A DNA stretch of 64,000 nucleotides, from NCBI GenBank assembly GCA_023663725.1, contig JAMPGX010000007.1, forward strand, positions 1 to 64,000. Reading direction: 5' to 3'. Origin of the DNA: a bacterium (GTDB lineage Bacteria > Bacillota > Clostridia > Lachnospirales > Lachnospiraceae). A program made the translations under genes and the position numbers. Under the pieces are notes generated by a model, which ran no database searches, was not told where the DNA came from, and saw only the letters and a program-made list of their open reading frames with translations. Shown piece by piece: positions 27,922-37,000 of the stretch. Positions within the stretch are counted from its first letter, which is position 1; each line of letters opens with the position of its first letter.

Positions 27922-27958
27922 AATATGCGCTAAATCGCATGGGAACATGGCATAATAT
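27922..27958. repeat. 37-nt palindromic motif, copy B
   Basis: AATATGCGC-TAAA-TCGCAT followed by GGGAACATGGCATAATAT. It matches copy A at 58295-58331 at about 29 of 37 positions. The outer stem pair is A-T here and G-C in the other copy, one compensatory change. CATAAT near its end could be a -10. Confidence 0.45.
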
Positions 27959-28372
27959 TCGAAAATCAGTAAAGAAGTTCAATGCATTTGAATAATGTAA
28001 AAAATACGTCAATTCCTTGACTGGGCATTGACACAACTGAATGATATATATAATAAAAGGTGAAAGAAGCGAGTAAACAAAACCTTACACAACAACATAG
28101 GATTTGTGGTCAGTTTTTAAGTATATTAGAGTCTGTATGTATCTGAAATAGCAAATAGTCAATAAGAAGGGAGAGGAAACCAATGGAGTAGAAATAAGGA
28201 AGTAATGAATAAGGTATATAGATCCGGTTAATGAGAGAATGAGAGAACATAGAAGTATATAAATTGACTATTTACTATGAAGATGGTTAGTTTTTCAGAC
28301 AGAGGAAAAGTAGATGTAATAATTATGGGTTTGAAAGAGGCTAAATGAAAACAGGAAAGTGAGGAAAAAGGA

Positions 28373-28690
28373 ATGATGAAAAAAATGAAGAAGAATTTAG
28401 CCAAAACATTTGTGCTTATTATTGCCACCACGATTTTGTTGACTCCGCTGGTAGCATATGCGGGCTTTACTCAGAAAACTTTAGTAAACGGAGATGGTGT
28501 GCGATTAAGAAAGACACCAGGTCAAACAGGGATTATACTGGAATTAATGTACATGGGTGAACCAATAACTTTATCCGATGATGTTATGCCGCCGTCGGAT
28601 TTATCTGCCTGGGTTTATTTGAGGAGAGAAAAGACTGGTACAGTGGGCTGGATGGAAGGATCTTATTATCTTCACGATTATGAGCCTTAA
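28373..28690 (+). CDS. Small secreted SH3-like protein
   Basis: 105 residues. A signal peptide (basic MMKKMKKNLAK, hydrophobic core, probable cleavage after VAYA) is followed by about 70 residues with the bacterial SH3 pattern: GDGVRLRKTPGQTG, a middle strand, and GWMEGSYYL. There is no catalytic domain, so it may bind wall or other surface polymer, or inhibit something. It precedes two lipoproteins by about 215 nt in low-GC DNA. Confidence 0.7.
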   Translation: MMKKMKKNLAKTFVLIIATTILLTPLVAYAGFTQKTLVNGDGVRLRKTPGQTGIILELMYMGEPITLSDDVMPPSDLSAWVYLRREKTGTVGWMEGSYYLHDYEP

Positions 28691-28906
28691 TGTTCATGGC
28701 GAGCTACGGGGTATAAAATCTGTGAAGTAATTAATTTGTTCTGCTTTGTGCGCCCCGATATATCAGGGGTGCACAAAGTAAGCAAATACATGATAATAAA
28801 ATTTTTAAAATACAATTGGTATATAATAATGAAACATAGAAGAAAGGTTTGTGAATACGAAGAGAAAGCTTCTATCATATTTGTTTGTCGGATGAGGAGG
28901 GACGGA

Positions 28907-30034
28907 ATGCGTATAAAGTCGCTTATTGGCGGAAGGAGAGTATTGATTTTACTGCTCATTAGCTTGCTTGCGTTATCTGGCTGTGGGCATAATGCTGATT
29001 TGCCGCCAGAGACAGATGTCAATGATTTGAGAGAAGATATCCATACAAATAATATGGAAACGGAGGAGCAGGCAGAAACGGAAGGCAGCGAAATGGGGGA
29101 GACAGCGAAAACGGAAAGCAGTGAAACACCAGAATCATCCGAGAGTTTGCCAGAACCAATACAGATTCCTGTAAGTACCGAAATGGAGGATATTCTGTAT
29201 CACAGTGTGGACGGCATTGATCTGGGGTTATCTCTGCATCGCTGTAAATCTGATGGGAAAAATATATATCTTGTCTATGGAACGGCTGGAGAACCGGATT
29301 TATATGTCATGTCCATGGGCTCAGATGAACAGGGGCAAGCGCATATCGATAATCCGGACGAAATGGTTGTTTGCCATGTTGCTGTTGATATCTATGGGAG
29401 AGTGCACTTAATCGTGGCAGGGAACGATTTTAACGAGTGGTTTATCTGGCAGCTCAATGAAAGCTATCAGGTGGAGAAGGTGATTGATATTTCCTCTTAT
29501 TTTGAGGTAAAGCAAATGCCAAATTGGTTTCTGGTAGATAAGGACGGCACATATTATCTCCAATGGCTTCTCAGCAGAGACGGAGTAATTCTTGACAGTG
29601 AGGGCGATCTGATACATAGGATTTTCCTGAAGTCATTTGCAACCAGGTGGACCTATGAGGCCGCTGTCGGGAAGAACGGTCATATCTATATTGTTTACAG
29701 AGACGGGGACGAGGGAATACGGATCGGCGAATTTGACACGGAAAGCGGTACCATAAAGAAGGAAGAGTCGAAGCTCTGCTTTTCACGCGATGAGCTCTTC
29801 AGTGAGATGGCCAGCGGCACGGATACCAATCTGTTATTGTTTAGTCCGATAAGCGGCGTCTGGGCATTTGATGATGAAAAAGACATTCTTGAGAACAGGG
29901 TAAAGCTATCTGATGTTGATCTTTCCGGAGGAAAGGAGTTCTGGCCGCTCACGTTTTTGCCTGACGGAAGGTTGTTTTTGCTGGAGAAAAGAGGGAAGGA
30001 CAAATATCTGAGATATATTCCAGCAGGCAAATAA
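28907..30034 (+). CDS. Lipoprotein of unknown function, tandem copy 1
   Basis: 375 residues from ATG 28907, chosen because GAGGAGGG lies just upstream and the protein then begins with a lipoprotein signal (LLALSGC). A Glu/Thr/Ser-rich linker leads to about 250 residues of short beta repeats (VYRDGDEGIRIGEFDTESG; FLPDGRLFLLEKR) suggestive of a propeller. It resembles the N-terminal half of the 702-residue lipoprotein at 304 but lacks its solute-binding domain (inference). Probably surface-exposed; no enzymatic motif seen. Confidence 0.7.
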   Translation: MRIKSLIGGRRVLILLLISLLALSGCGHNADLPPETDVNDLREDIHTNNMETEEQAETEGSEMGETAKTESSETPESSESLPEPIQIPVSTEMEDILYHSVDGIDLGLSLHRCKSDGKNIYLVYGTAGEPDLYVMSMGSDEQGQAHIDNPDEMVVCHVAVDIYGRVHLIVAGNDFNEWFIWQLNESYQVEKVIDISSYFEVKQMPNWFLVDKDGTYYLQWLLSRDGVILDSEGDLIHRIFLKSFATRWTYEAAVGKNGHIYIVYRDGDEGIRIGEFDTESGTIKKEESKLCFSRDELFSEMASGTDTNLLLFSPISGVWAFDDEKDILENRVKLSDVDLSGGKEFWPLTFLPDGRLFLLEKRGKDKYLRYIPAGK

Positions 30035-30105
30035 GGGAATTGCGGGTATTGAAGAGTACAGAGCTTCTTTTATGTATTTTCGTATGTCGGATGGAGAGAG
30101 ATAAG

Positions 30106-31257
30106 ATGTGTACAAAGTTATTTATTGGCGGAGGAAAAGCAGGGATTCTACTGTTAATTGGCCTGCTTGCTTTATCTGGTTGTGAGCATAATGATAATTT
30201 ATCGCCTGACACTGCTCCCAATTATGTGAAGGAAGAAACCAATACAAGCGATACGGAAACGGTAGCGCAGGTAGAAACGGAAAGCAGCGACACAGGAGAG
30301 ACAGTGGAAGCGGAGAGCGGTGAAACGGAAGAGACAGCGAAAACGGAAAGCAGTGATGTGCCAGAGCCATCCGAGAACTTGCCGGAACCGATACAGATTC
30401 CCGAAAGTACTGAAATGGAGGAGTTTCTTTATCCCAGTGAGGATGCCCTTTGGCGGGGGCAATCCCTGCACCGCAACAAATCTTATGGGGAAAATATATA
30501 TTTTGCCTATGGGGAACCCTATCTGGGTGTCATGTCCATAGGCTCAGATAAAGCGGAGCAAGCAGATATAGACAATCCAGAGGGAATGGTCATTTGCCAT
30601 GTTGCTGTCGATGCCTATGGGAGAGTGCACTTAATTGTGACGAACAATGATTCTGCTGAGTGGTTTATCTGGCAGCTCAATGAAAGTTATCAGGTGGAGA
30701 AAGTGATTGATATTTCCGGCTATTTTGAGGTAAACCAAGTGCCATACTGGTTTCTGATCGATAAGGACGGCACATATTATCTCCAATGGCTTCTCAGCAG
30801 AGACGGAGTAATTCTTGACAGTGAGGGCGATCTGATACATAGGATTTTCCTGAAGTCATTTGCAACCAGGTGGACCTATGAGGCCGCTGTCGGGAAGAAC
30901 GGTCGGATTTATCTTGTTTACAGAGACGGGGACGAGGGAATACGGATCGGCGAGTTTGATACGGAAAGCGGTACCATAAAAAAGGAAGAGTCGAAGCTCT
31001 GTTTTTCACGCGATGAGCTCTTCAGCGAGATGGCCAGCGGCACGGACACCAATCTGTTACTGTATAGTCCGACAAGCGGCGTCTGGGCATTTGATGAGGA
31101 GAAAGACATTCTTGAGAACAGGGTAAAGCTATCTGATGTTGATCTTTCTGGAGGAAAAGAGTTCTGGCCGGTCACGTTTTTGTCTGACGGACGGTTGCTT
31201 TTGCAGGAGAAAAGAGGGAAGGACAAATATCTGAGATATATTCCAGCAGGTAAATAA
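30106..31257 (+). CDS. Lipoprotein of unknown function, tandem copy 2
   Basis: 383 residues from ATG 30106 (GGAGAGAG upstream), lipobox LALSGC. Same layout as copy 1: the linker is longer with extra TES/GE-type repeats, residues about 60-200 have diverged, and the last about 165 residues are nearly identical. The frame extends upstream to 30040, but the shared upstream motif and ribosome site support the later start. The gene follows copy 1 by 71 nt, so they may be co-transcribed. Confidence 0.7.
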   Translation: MCTKLFIGGGKAGILLLIGLLALSGCEHNDNLSPDTAPNYVKEETNTSDTETVAQVETESSDTGETVEAESGETEETAKTESSDVPEPSENLPEPIQIPESTEMEEFLYPSEDALWRGQSLHRNKSYGENIYFAYGEPYLGVMSIGSDKAEQADIDNPEGMVICHVAVDAYGRVHLIVTNNDSAEWFIWQLNESYQVEKVIDISGYFEVNQVPYWFLIDKDGTYYLQWLLSRDGVILDSEGDLIHRIFLKSFATRWTYEAAVGKNGRIYLVYRDGDEGIRIGEFDTESGTIKKEESKLCFSRDELFSEMASGTDTNLLLYSPTSGVWAFDEEKDILENRVKLSDVDLSGGKEFWPVTFLSDGRLLLQEKRGKDKYLRYIPAGK

Positions 31258-31384
31258 GGGAATTGGCGGGCCCTGAAAGCAATGAAAAAAGAATATTAAA
31301 ATCACTTGCATTATCCGAGCAGATATGCTATATTTGTATCGAACAGATGTTCTGATATAGCGATATGAAGGTGAGAGAAGAGCG

Positions 31385-32833
31385 ATGGCATTGCAGCAAG
31401 TGATGGAGAAGGCATATATAGATGCGGCGAGGGAGAGAGAGGCGTGTCCGGCGGAGGCGGAGCAGGTGCAGATACAGGCTCCGGGAGCGGTGAGGGATAA
31501 CAGTCCGATGAGTCTGATGGAGAAATTGGGCATCTTGACGGACAGCGCCAAGTATGACGTGGCCTGCACCAGCAGCGGCGTGGAGCGTCGGGGCAACGGG
31601 CGAGATCTGGGCAACTGCGTCAAGGCGGGCATCTGCCACAGCTTTTCCAGTGATGGCAGGTGCATCTCGCTGCTGAAGATATTGATGACCAATGAGTGCA
31701 TCTACGACTGCAAGTATTGCATCAACAGGAAGTCCAATGATGTGCCGAGGGCGGCATTTACGCCAGATGAGATCTGCAGGCTGACGATAGAGTTCTATCG
31801 ACGCAATTATATTGAAGGTCTGTTTCTGAGCTCAGGGATACTGGAAAGCCCTGCCCGAACGATGGAATTGATCTATCAAACCCTCTTTTTGTTGCGCAAT
31901 CAGTACAGTTTTAACGGTTATGTGCATGTGAAAGCGATCCCCGGCGCTCCGCCGGAGCTGATTCAGATGACGGGTTATCTGGCGGACCGCATGAGCGTGA
32001 ATCTGGAGCTGCCCACGGCGGAGGGGCTCAGGGAGTTGGCTCCCAACAAGCACCGCCGCAATATTCTGACACCCATGCGCCAGATTCAGAATGGCATCCA
32101 GGCCAACCGACATGATCTGGTGCTATATCGGGACGCGCCCAAATTTGTGGCGGGAGGGCAGTCCACGCAGATGATCATCGGGGCCACGGGAGAGAGTGAT
32201 TATCAAATCCTAAATGTAGCGGAGAGCCTGTATCAGAAGTTTGAGTTAAAGCGCGTGTTCTATTCTGCTTTTGTGAGGGTCAATGAGGACAAGGCTCTGC
32301 CTGCGCTGCCCGGCGGACCGCCATTGAAGCGGGAACACCGACTGTATCAGGCTGACTGGCTGCTGCGCTTCTACGGCTTCAAGGCGGAGGAGCTGCTGGA
32401 TGAGAAGAGGCCATTTTTCAATGTGATGCTGGACCCCAAGGAGGACTGGGCGGTGAGGCATCTGGAGCAGTTTCCAGTAGAGGTCAACAGAGACTCCTAT
32501 GAGAGACTGCTGCGTGTTCCTGGGATCGGTGTGCGCAGTGCCAGGAGGATTGTGGCGGCTCGGCGGAGCGCCAGGCTACGGTTTGAGGATCTTCGACGTA
32601 TCGGAGTGGTGATGAAGAGAGCTGTGTATTTCATTACCTGCGGCGGTCGAATGATGTATCCCACCAAGCTGGAGGAGGATTATATCGTGCGCAACCTGAC
32701 CAGCGGAGCAGACAGGGTACAGTTTGGCAGTGACGGCATGAGCTATCAGCAGATGAGCCTGTTTGACGATGGGCAGTACAGTCTGCAGCCAGATGCGGGG
32801 GATGTGTACCGAGCAGTGCTGGGACAGCTATAA
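31385..32833 (+). CDS. Radical SAM protein, putative DNA modification/repair type (TIGR03916-like)
   Basis: 482 residues. The radical SAM cluster is C105xxxC109xxC112 (CIYDCKYC), spacing seen in this family, followed by INRKSNDVPRAAFTPDEICRL. The C-terminal part has a helix-hairpin-helix (LLRVPGIGVRSARRIVAAR), supporting DNA contact. The next gene is of the family usually found with it. The family is annotated as putative DNA repair/modification, but its reaction is not known to me. Confidence 0.88.
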   Translation: MALQQVMEKAYIDAAREREACPAEAEQVQIQAPGAVRDNSPMSLMEKLGILTDSAKYDVACTSSGVERRGNGRDLGNCVKAGICHSFSSDGRCISLLKILMTNECIYDCKYCINRKSNDVPRAAFTPDEICRLTIEFYRRNYIEGLFLSSGILESPARTMELIYQTLFLLRNQYSFNGYVHVKAIPGAPPELIQMTGYLADRMSVNLELPTAEGLRELAPNKHRRNILTPMRQIQNGIQANRHDLVLYRDAPKFVAGGQSTQMIIGATGESDYQILNVAESLYQKFELKRVFYSAFVRVNEDKALPALPGGPPLKREHRLYQADWLLRFYGFKAEELLDEKRPFFNVMLDPKEDWAVRHLEQFPVEVNRDSYERLLRVPGIGVRSARRIVAARRSARLRFEDLRRIGVVMKRAVYFITCGGRMMYPTKLEEDYIVRNLTSGADRVQFGSDGMSYQQMSLFDDGQYSLQPDAGDVYRAVLGQL

Positions 32834-32907
32834 TCGATGGACCGACTGGACGGTAGGCTCTCTCTAATAGAAGGTAGTGCGAAGTGAACGGGATAGGGGA
32901 ATACAAT

Positions 32908-33687
32908 ATGCAAGTATATCAGTGTGAAGACACTCTGGAGGGGGTATGCAGCGCCATTTTTCGGGCATATGAGGAGCATGCAGATCCGCAGGATACCTGG
33001 ATCAGAGTGGATCAGGAGTTAATGCTCTTCGGGGAATATATCCCTGTGGAGACGAACTCGGAGCGTGCGGAGAAGGTGCTGCGAACGCTTCGCAGGCGCT
33101 TTGGACAGGAGGATTATGAAAGCCTGTGTATGGCGCTGGCCACGCCGGAGGCGGACAAGGCTCAGGCGGTATATCAGACAGTCGCATATGGTCTGCGGGC
33201 TGCTCCGCCGCCAGGACATCTGCTGGATCATCAGACCGATCTGTATGTGCTACGGACCTATAAGCTGGCTAAAAAAGCGGGCAGAGAGTTCTCACAGCTG
33301 CGGGAATTTCTGCGTTTCAGGGAGCTGGAACGGGGAATACTATATGCGGAGAACCAGATGAACAACCAGGTATTACCGTATCTGATGGTACATTTTGCCG
33401 ACCGCTTTCCTCAGGAAGATTTTGCCATCAGAGATATTGGGCGGGGGGTGCTGGGCGTGCATCCAGCGGGCGGAGAGTGGTATCTGACGGACAGTCAGGG
33501 GTTGCTGGAGGCTCTGAGCAGCAGTGGCTACAGTGCCTGTGAGATGGCGTATGAGGAACTTTTTTGCTATTTTTGTCATAAGATAGCTATCAAAGAGCGG
33601 AGAAATATAGGACTTCAGAACCAGATGATGCCCAAGCGCTTCCAAAAATATACAATAGAATTTGCTAAAAACCTAGAAAATTGTTGA
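32908..33687 (+). CDS. TIGR03915-like DNA metabolism protein, partner of the radical SAM enzyme
   Basis: 259 residues from ATG 32908 (AGGGGAA upstream; begins MQVYQCEDTLEGVCSAIFRAYE); an in-frame GTG at 32884 is possible. No catalytic motif is obvious; conserved stretches are YELAKKAGRE-like helices and DIGRGVLGVHPAGGEWYLTDS near residue 185. Families of this pattern are consistently coupled to the radical SAM gene just upstream (75 nt), suggesting a two-protein DNA repair or modification system. Confidence 0.82.
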   Translation: MQVYQCEDTLEGVCSAIFRAYEEHADPQDTWIRVDQELMLFGEYIPVETNSERAEKVLRTLRRRFGQEDYESLCMALATPEADKAQAVYQTVAYGLRAAPPPGHLLDHQTDLYVLRTYKLAKKAGREFSQLREFLRFRELERGILYAENQMNNQVLPYLMVHFADRFPQEDFAIRDIGRGVLGVHPAGGEWYLTDSQGLLEALSSSGYSACEMAYEELFCYFCHKIAIKERRNIGLQNQMMPKRFQKYTIEFAKNLENC

Positions 33688-33733
33688 AAACGACAGTTTA
33701 CTTCTGGAATGCTTTATAGTATGGTATATCCAA

Positions 33734-33760
33734 CATGAAAACGATTTCCGTTTTTTCATG
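33734..33760 (+). terminator. Hairpin after the radical SAM pair (weak terminator candidate)
   Basis: CATGAAAACG pairs with CGTTTTTTCATG through a 2-nt bulge. The T run lies inside the 3' arm rather than after it, so termination is uncertain. Confidence 0.35.
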
Positions 33761-33815
33761 AACGCAGTATGGTAGGCATTGACAATGGGTTTATATGAGA
33801 AAGGAAGGATGCAAT

Positions 33816-34040
33816 ATGGTAAGGCATATCAGGCTTACACAGGATCAGGTACAGAAGTTTGTCGGTGTGACATCCAAGTGCGATTTTGATATTGACATCT
33901 GCTATAATCGGTATATCGTGGATGCCAAATCTTTCTTGGGAGTGTATGGGTTGGATTTTTCCAAGGCGCTGGAGGTGTCTTATGAGGGATATAATCAGGA
34001 ATTGGAGGAGCTGCTGGGACATCTGGCAGTGGCCTGCTAG
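33816..34040 (+). CDS. HPr-like protein without the phosphoacceptor histidine
   Basis: 74 residues from ATG 33816 (AAGGAAGGA upstream). The C-terminal half follows the HPr pattern (VDAKSFLGVYGLDFSKALEVSYEG, then ELEELLGHL), but where HPr has the GIHARP segment with His15 this protein reads VTSKCDFDIDICY with no His. It cannot be a normal PTS phosphocarrier. It could be a regulator or a remnant. Stand-alone, followed by a terminator. Confidence 0.65.
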   Translation: MVRHIRLTQDQVQKFVGVTSKCDFDIDICYNRYIVDAKSFLGVYGLDFSKALEVSYEGYNQELEELLGHLAVAC

Positions 34041-34120
34041 TGTACTGATTAATGTGAATTATTTTGATCTTGGATTTTCAAGTCTCGTTTTTCATCTATC
34101 ATGATATGGTTTAAATTATC

Positions 34121-34158
34121 AAAAATCAAGCGCCCTTTTCAGCCGCGCTTGATTTTTT
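34121..34158 (+). terminator. Intrinsic terminator after the HPr-like gene
   Basis: AAAAATCAAGCGC (34121-34133) pairs with GCGCTTGATTTTT (34145-34157), T-rich at the 3' end. It could act on both strands. Confidence 0.85.
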
Positions 34159-34336
34159 GGTATAGTAGAGCATTCCCCAAGTACAGATGTCTTTTGGAAA
34201 GATATGTTATAGGGTGAAGGTATCCTTTTACGGGTTGCATGTATAAAAGTGAATAAAAACAGGTTTACTTGTAATGAGCATGGAAGTATACTGAATTCAG
34301 GACTCAGATGGTCAGATGACGGGAGGCGTTGAATAA

Positions 34337-37000
34337 GTGGAGAAGCATGTGGCAAATAGACAGGAGGCTGCAAATCAGGAGATCATGGAGGAGGTTCACA
34401 TCTCAGTTCGGGAGCTGGTGGAGTTCCTACTGCGCAGCGGTGATATCGACAATCGGCATCATGCCTCGCCAGATCAGGCCATGCAGGAGGGGAGCCGTAT
34501 CCATCGGATGATACAGCGGCGAATGGGCAGTGAGTATCAGGCTGAAGTGTCTCTGCGTTACACTCACCCCACGGAGGAGTACCGACTGGTGCTGGAGGGC
34601 AGAGCGGACGGCATCATCGACAGGCCGGAGGGAGTGACTATTGATGAGATCAAGGGGACTTATCGGGAGCTGGCTTATATGAAAGAGCCCGTGCCTGCGC
34701 ATCTGGCCCAGGCGAAATGCTATGCCGCCATGTTTCTGCATCGTTACCCTGACAGGGAGCTGCAGGAGATCCATGTGCAGATGACCTACTGCCATATGGA
34801 GACCGAAGAGATCCGTTATTTTACTTACAGTTTTACACTTCGGGAGATTCAGGAATGGTTTGGCGGACTGATCCGCTCGTATTTAAAGTGGGCGGACTAC
34901 CAGTTTCAATGGAAGCAAAGGAGGGACGTCTCTATCCGTACGCTGGAGTTCCCTTTTACCTATCGGGATGGGCAAAAGGAGTTGGTTACCTATGTGTATC
35001 AGACGATTTACCATCAGAAAAAGCTATTTCTGGAGGCCCCCACTGGCGTGGGCAAGACTATCGCTACCGTGTTTCCTGCGGTGAAGGCCATGGAGCGGGG
35101 GATGGGGGACAAGCTATTCTATCTGACGGCCAAGACCATCACCCGCACGGTGGCGGAGAATACTTTTTCCCTGTTGCGGGAGAGAGGATTAAATTTCAAG
35201 AGTGTGATCCTGACAGCCAAGGAGAAGACCTGCTTCATGGAGGAGACGGAGTGCAATCCGGAGTATTGTCCCTATGCCAGAGGACATTATGACCGGATCA
35301 ATGATGCGATTTATGATCTGCTGACTCACGAGGAGAGCTTTTGCCGGGAGACGGTAGAGGCTTATGCGGAAAAGCATCAGGTCTGTCCCTTTGAGATGTG
35401 CCTGGATATGAGTCTGTTTGCCGACGGCATTATCTGCGACTACAATTATCTCTTTGACCCTCACGTGTATCTGAAGCGCTTTTTTGCCGGAGAGACCAGG
35501 GGAAATTATCTGTTTCTCATCGACGAGGCTCACAATCTGCTGGAAAGGGGCAGGGAGATGTACAGCGCAGCGCTGGTCAAGGAGGATATTCTGGCGCTGA
35601 AAAATGCATTGCAGAAGCTCCAGGAGCGGGAGGGAGGAAAGAGACGGAGGAGGAAGCTTGTGGCGCTGGACAGGGAAGGGGAGACTGTGGTTGGGGAAGA
35701 AACAGAACGCGATGAAGTGAAACCGTCTGACGAGAGCCTTGTGACGGACGAGAACGCGCCTGACAAGGGGCAAGGGGGGAGCGCGTCCAGCAGGGGGCAG
35801 AGGAGCGTGCTGGTCTCCCGCGGCTTTGCTGCACGGCTGATTCGCCAGTTGGAGAACTGCAACAAGGAGATGCTGGCGTTGAAGCGGGAGTGCGAGAGCT
35901 GCCGCATTGTGGAGCAGATTGATTCTCTGATGGGACTGCTCCTGCATCTCCAGAGCACGGTGGAGGCATATCTGGAGGAACAGGAGGAGACGGAGGTGCC
36001 GGAGCGGGAGGAATTACTGGATTTCTATTTCAATCTGGCGCATTTTCTGGAGATATATGAGCTTGTGAATGAGAAATACGTGAAGTACACCCAGCTGCGA
36101 GAGGATGGTTCGTTCCTACTCAAGCTCTTCTGTGTAGACCCGTCGGACAATCTGAAGGAATGCATGAAGCGGGGAAGGAGCGCGATCCTGTTTTCCGCCA
36201 CATTCCTGCCGATTCAGTATTACAAGGGGCTGCTTGGGGGCGAGGAATCGGACTATGAAGTCTATGCCAGCTCGGTATTTAATCCTGAAAAACGGGCGTT
36301 ATTTATTGCGGAGGACGTAACCAGCAAGTATACGCGGCGTTCCGACGCGGAATTTTATAATATTGCCAGGTATATTGATGAGATCGTGAAGAACAGACAT
36401 GGCAACTATATGGTATTCTGCCCGTCTTACGCTTTTATGCATGAGATTTATGACAGATATGTGGAGCATTTTGCAGACGCGCAGAGGGAGTGTATCCTGC
36501 AGACGGACTATATGAGCGAAGCAGACAGGGAGGCATTCCTGGCCAGGTTCGAGGGCAATGAGGATTGCGACCTGGAGTCCTCCATCTGTATGGATATCGA
36601 GATGGAGGAGGAGAAGATACTGATCGGCTTCTGCGTTTTAGGGGGGATTTTCAGCGAGGGCATTGACCTCAAGGATGATAGCCTGATCGGGGCTATCATC
36701 GTGGGGACCGGCCTTCCTCAGGTCTGCTATGAGCGGGAGCTTCTGAAACAATATTTTGACGGGAACGGGCAGAGCGGTTTTGATTATGCCTACCGCTATC
36801 CGGGTATGAACAAGGTGCTGCAGGCGGCGGGGCGCGTGATCCGCACCGCGGACGATATCGGCATCGTGGCCCTGCTGGACGAGCGCTTCCTGCAATTTGC
36901 CTATCTGCGCATGTTTCCCAGAGAATGGGCCGGCTACGAGCGCGTGAACAGCGACAATATCGCCAGGAGAGTGGAACGCTTCTGGGATTCCTGGCTGTGA
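34337..37000 (+). CDS. Cas4-like nuclease fused to an iron-sulfur helicase (XPD/DinG superfamily)
   Basis: 887 residues from GTG 34337 with GGGAGG 10 nt upstream. Residues 1-190 look like a PD-(D/E)XK nuclease: EGRADGII, then VTIDEIKGTY and an AQAKCYA helix. The helicase follows: Walker A APTGVGKT with Lys240, an Fe-S cysteine set (C299, C306, C311 and Cys in VCPFEMC), DEAH box with Asp396, and C-terminal motifs around GIDLKDDSLIGAIIVGTGLP and QAAGRVIRTADD. A charged insert near residues 430-490 is low complexity. It is an SF2 5'-3' helicase-nuclease, probably for DNA repair or recombination. Confidence 0.9.
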   Translation: MEKHVANRQEAANQEIMEEVHISVRELVEFLLRSGDIDNRHHASPDQAMQEGSRIHRMIQRRMGSEYQAEVSLRYTHPTEEYRLVLEGRADGIIDRPEGVTIDEIKGTYRELAYMKEPVPAHLAQAKCYAAMFLHRYPDRELQEIHVQMTYCHMETEEIRYFTYSFTLREIQEWFGGLIRSYLKWADYQFQWKQRRDVSIRTLEFPFTYRDGQKELVTYVYQTIYHQKKLFLEAPTGVGKTIATVFPAVKAMERGMGDKLFYLTAKTITRTVAENTFSLLRERGLNFKSVILTAKEKTCFMEETECNPEYCPYARGHYDRINDAIYDLLTHEESFCRETVEAYAEKHQVCPFEMCLDMSLFADGIICDYNYLFDPHVYLKRFFAGETRGNYLFLIDEAHNLLERGREMYSAALVKEDILALKNALQKLQEREGGKRRRRKLVALDREGETVVGEETERDEVKPSDESLVTDENAPDKGQGGSASSRGQRSVLVSRGFAARLIRQLENCNKEMLALKRECESCRIVEQIDSLMGLLLHLQSTVEAYLEEQEETEVPEREELLDFYFNLAHFLEIYELVNEKYVKYTQLREDGSFLLKLFCVDPSDNLKECMKRGRSAILFSATFLPIQYYKGLLGGEESDYEVYASSVFNPEKRALFIAEDVTSKYTRRSDAEFYNIARYIDEIVKNRHGNYMVFCPSYAFMHEIYDRYVEHFADAQRECILQTDYMSEADREAFLARFEGNEDCDLESSICMDIEMEEEKILIGFCVLGGIFSEGIDLKDDSLIGAIIVGTGLPQVCYERELLKQYFDGNGQSGFDYAYRYPGMNKVLQAAGRVIRTADDIGIVALLDERFLQFAYLRMFPREWAGYERVNSDNIARRVERFWDSWL

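Larger units (their letters stand above)
27786..28372. other. 587-bp AT-rich intergenic region
   Basis: Apart from the terminator and the palindromic motif, it contains a possible promoter: TTGACA (28028-28033), 15-nt spacer, TATAAT (28049-28054), which would give a leader of about 300 nt for the SH3-like gene. A 12-nt inverted repeat (AAATAGTCAAT near 28155, ATTGACTATTT near 28264) spans about 100 nt of that leader. No convincing reading frame. The base composition marks the start of an accessory segment running to about 31.3 kb. Confidence 0.5.
28881..31268 (+). repeat. Tandem duplication of a lipoprotein gene (two units, about 1.2 kb each)
   Basis: Unit 1 (about 28881-30045) and unit 2 (about 30080-31268) align over the gene and a short upstream stretch ending in GTCGGATG. 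The offset is about 1199 at the 5' side and 1223 at the 3' side, so unit 2 is 24 nt longer, mainly in the Glu/Ser/Thr linker. From 29537 to 29681 I read about 145 nt identical to 30760-30904, whereas the 5' parts differ often. Confidence 0.85.
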
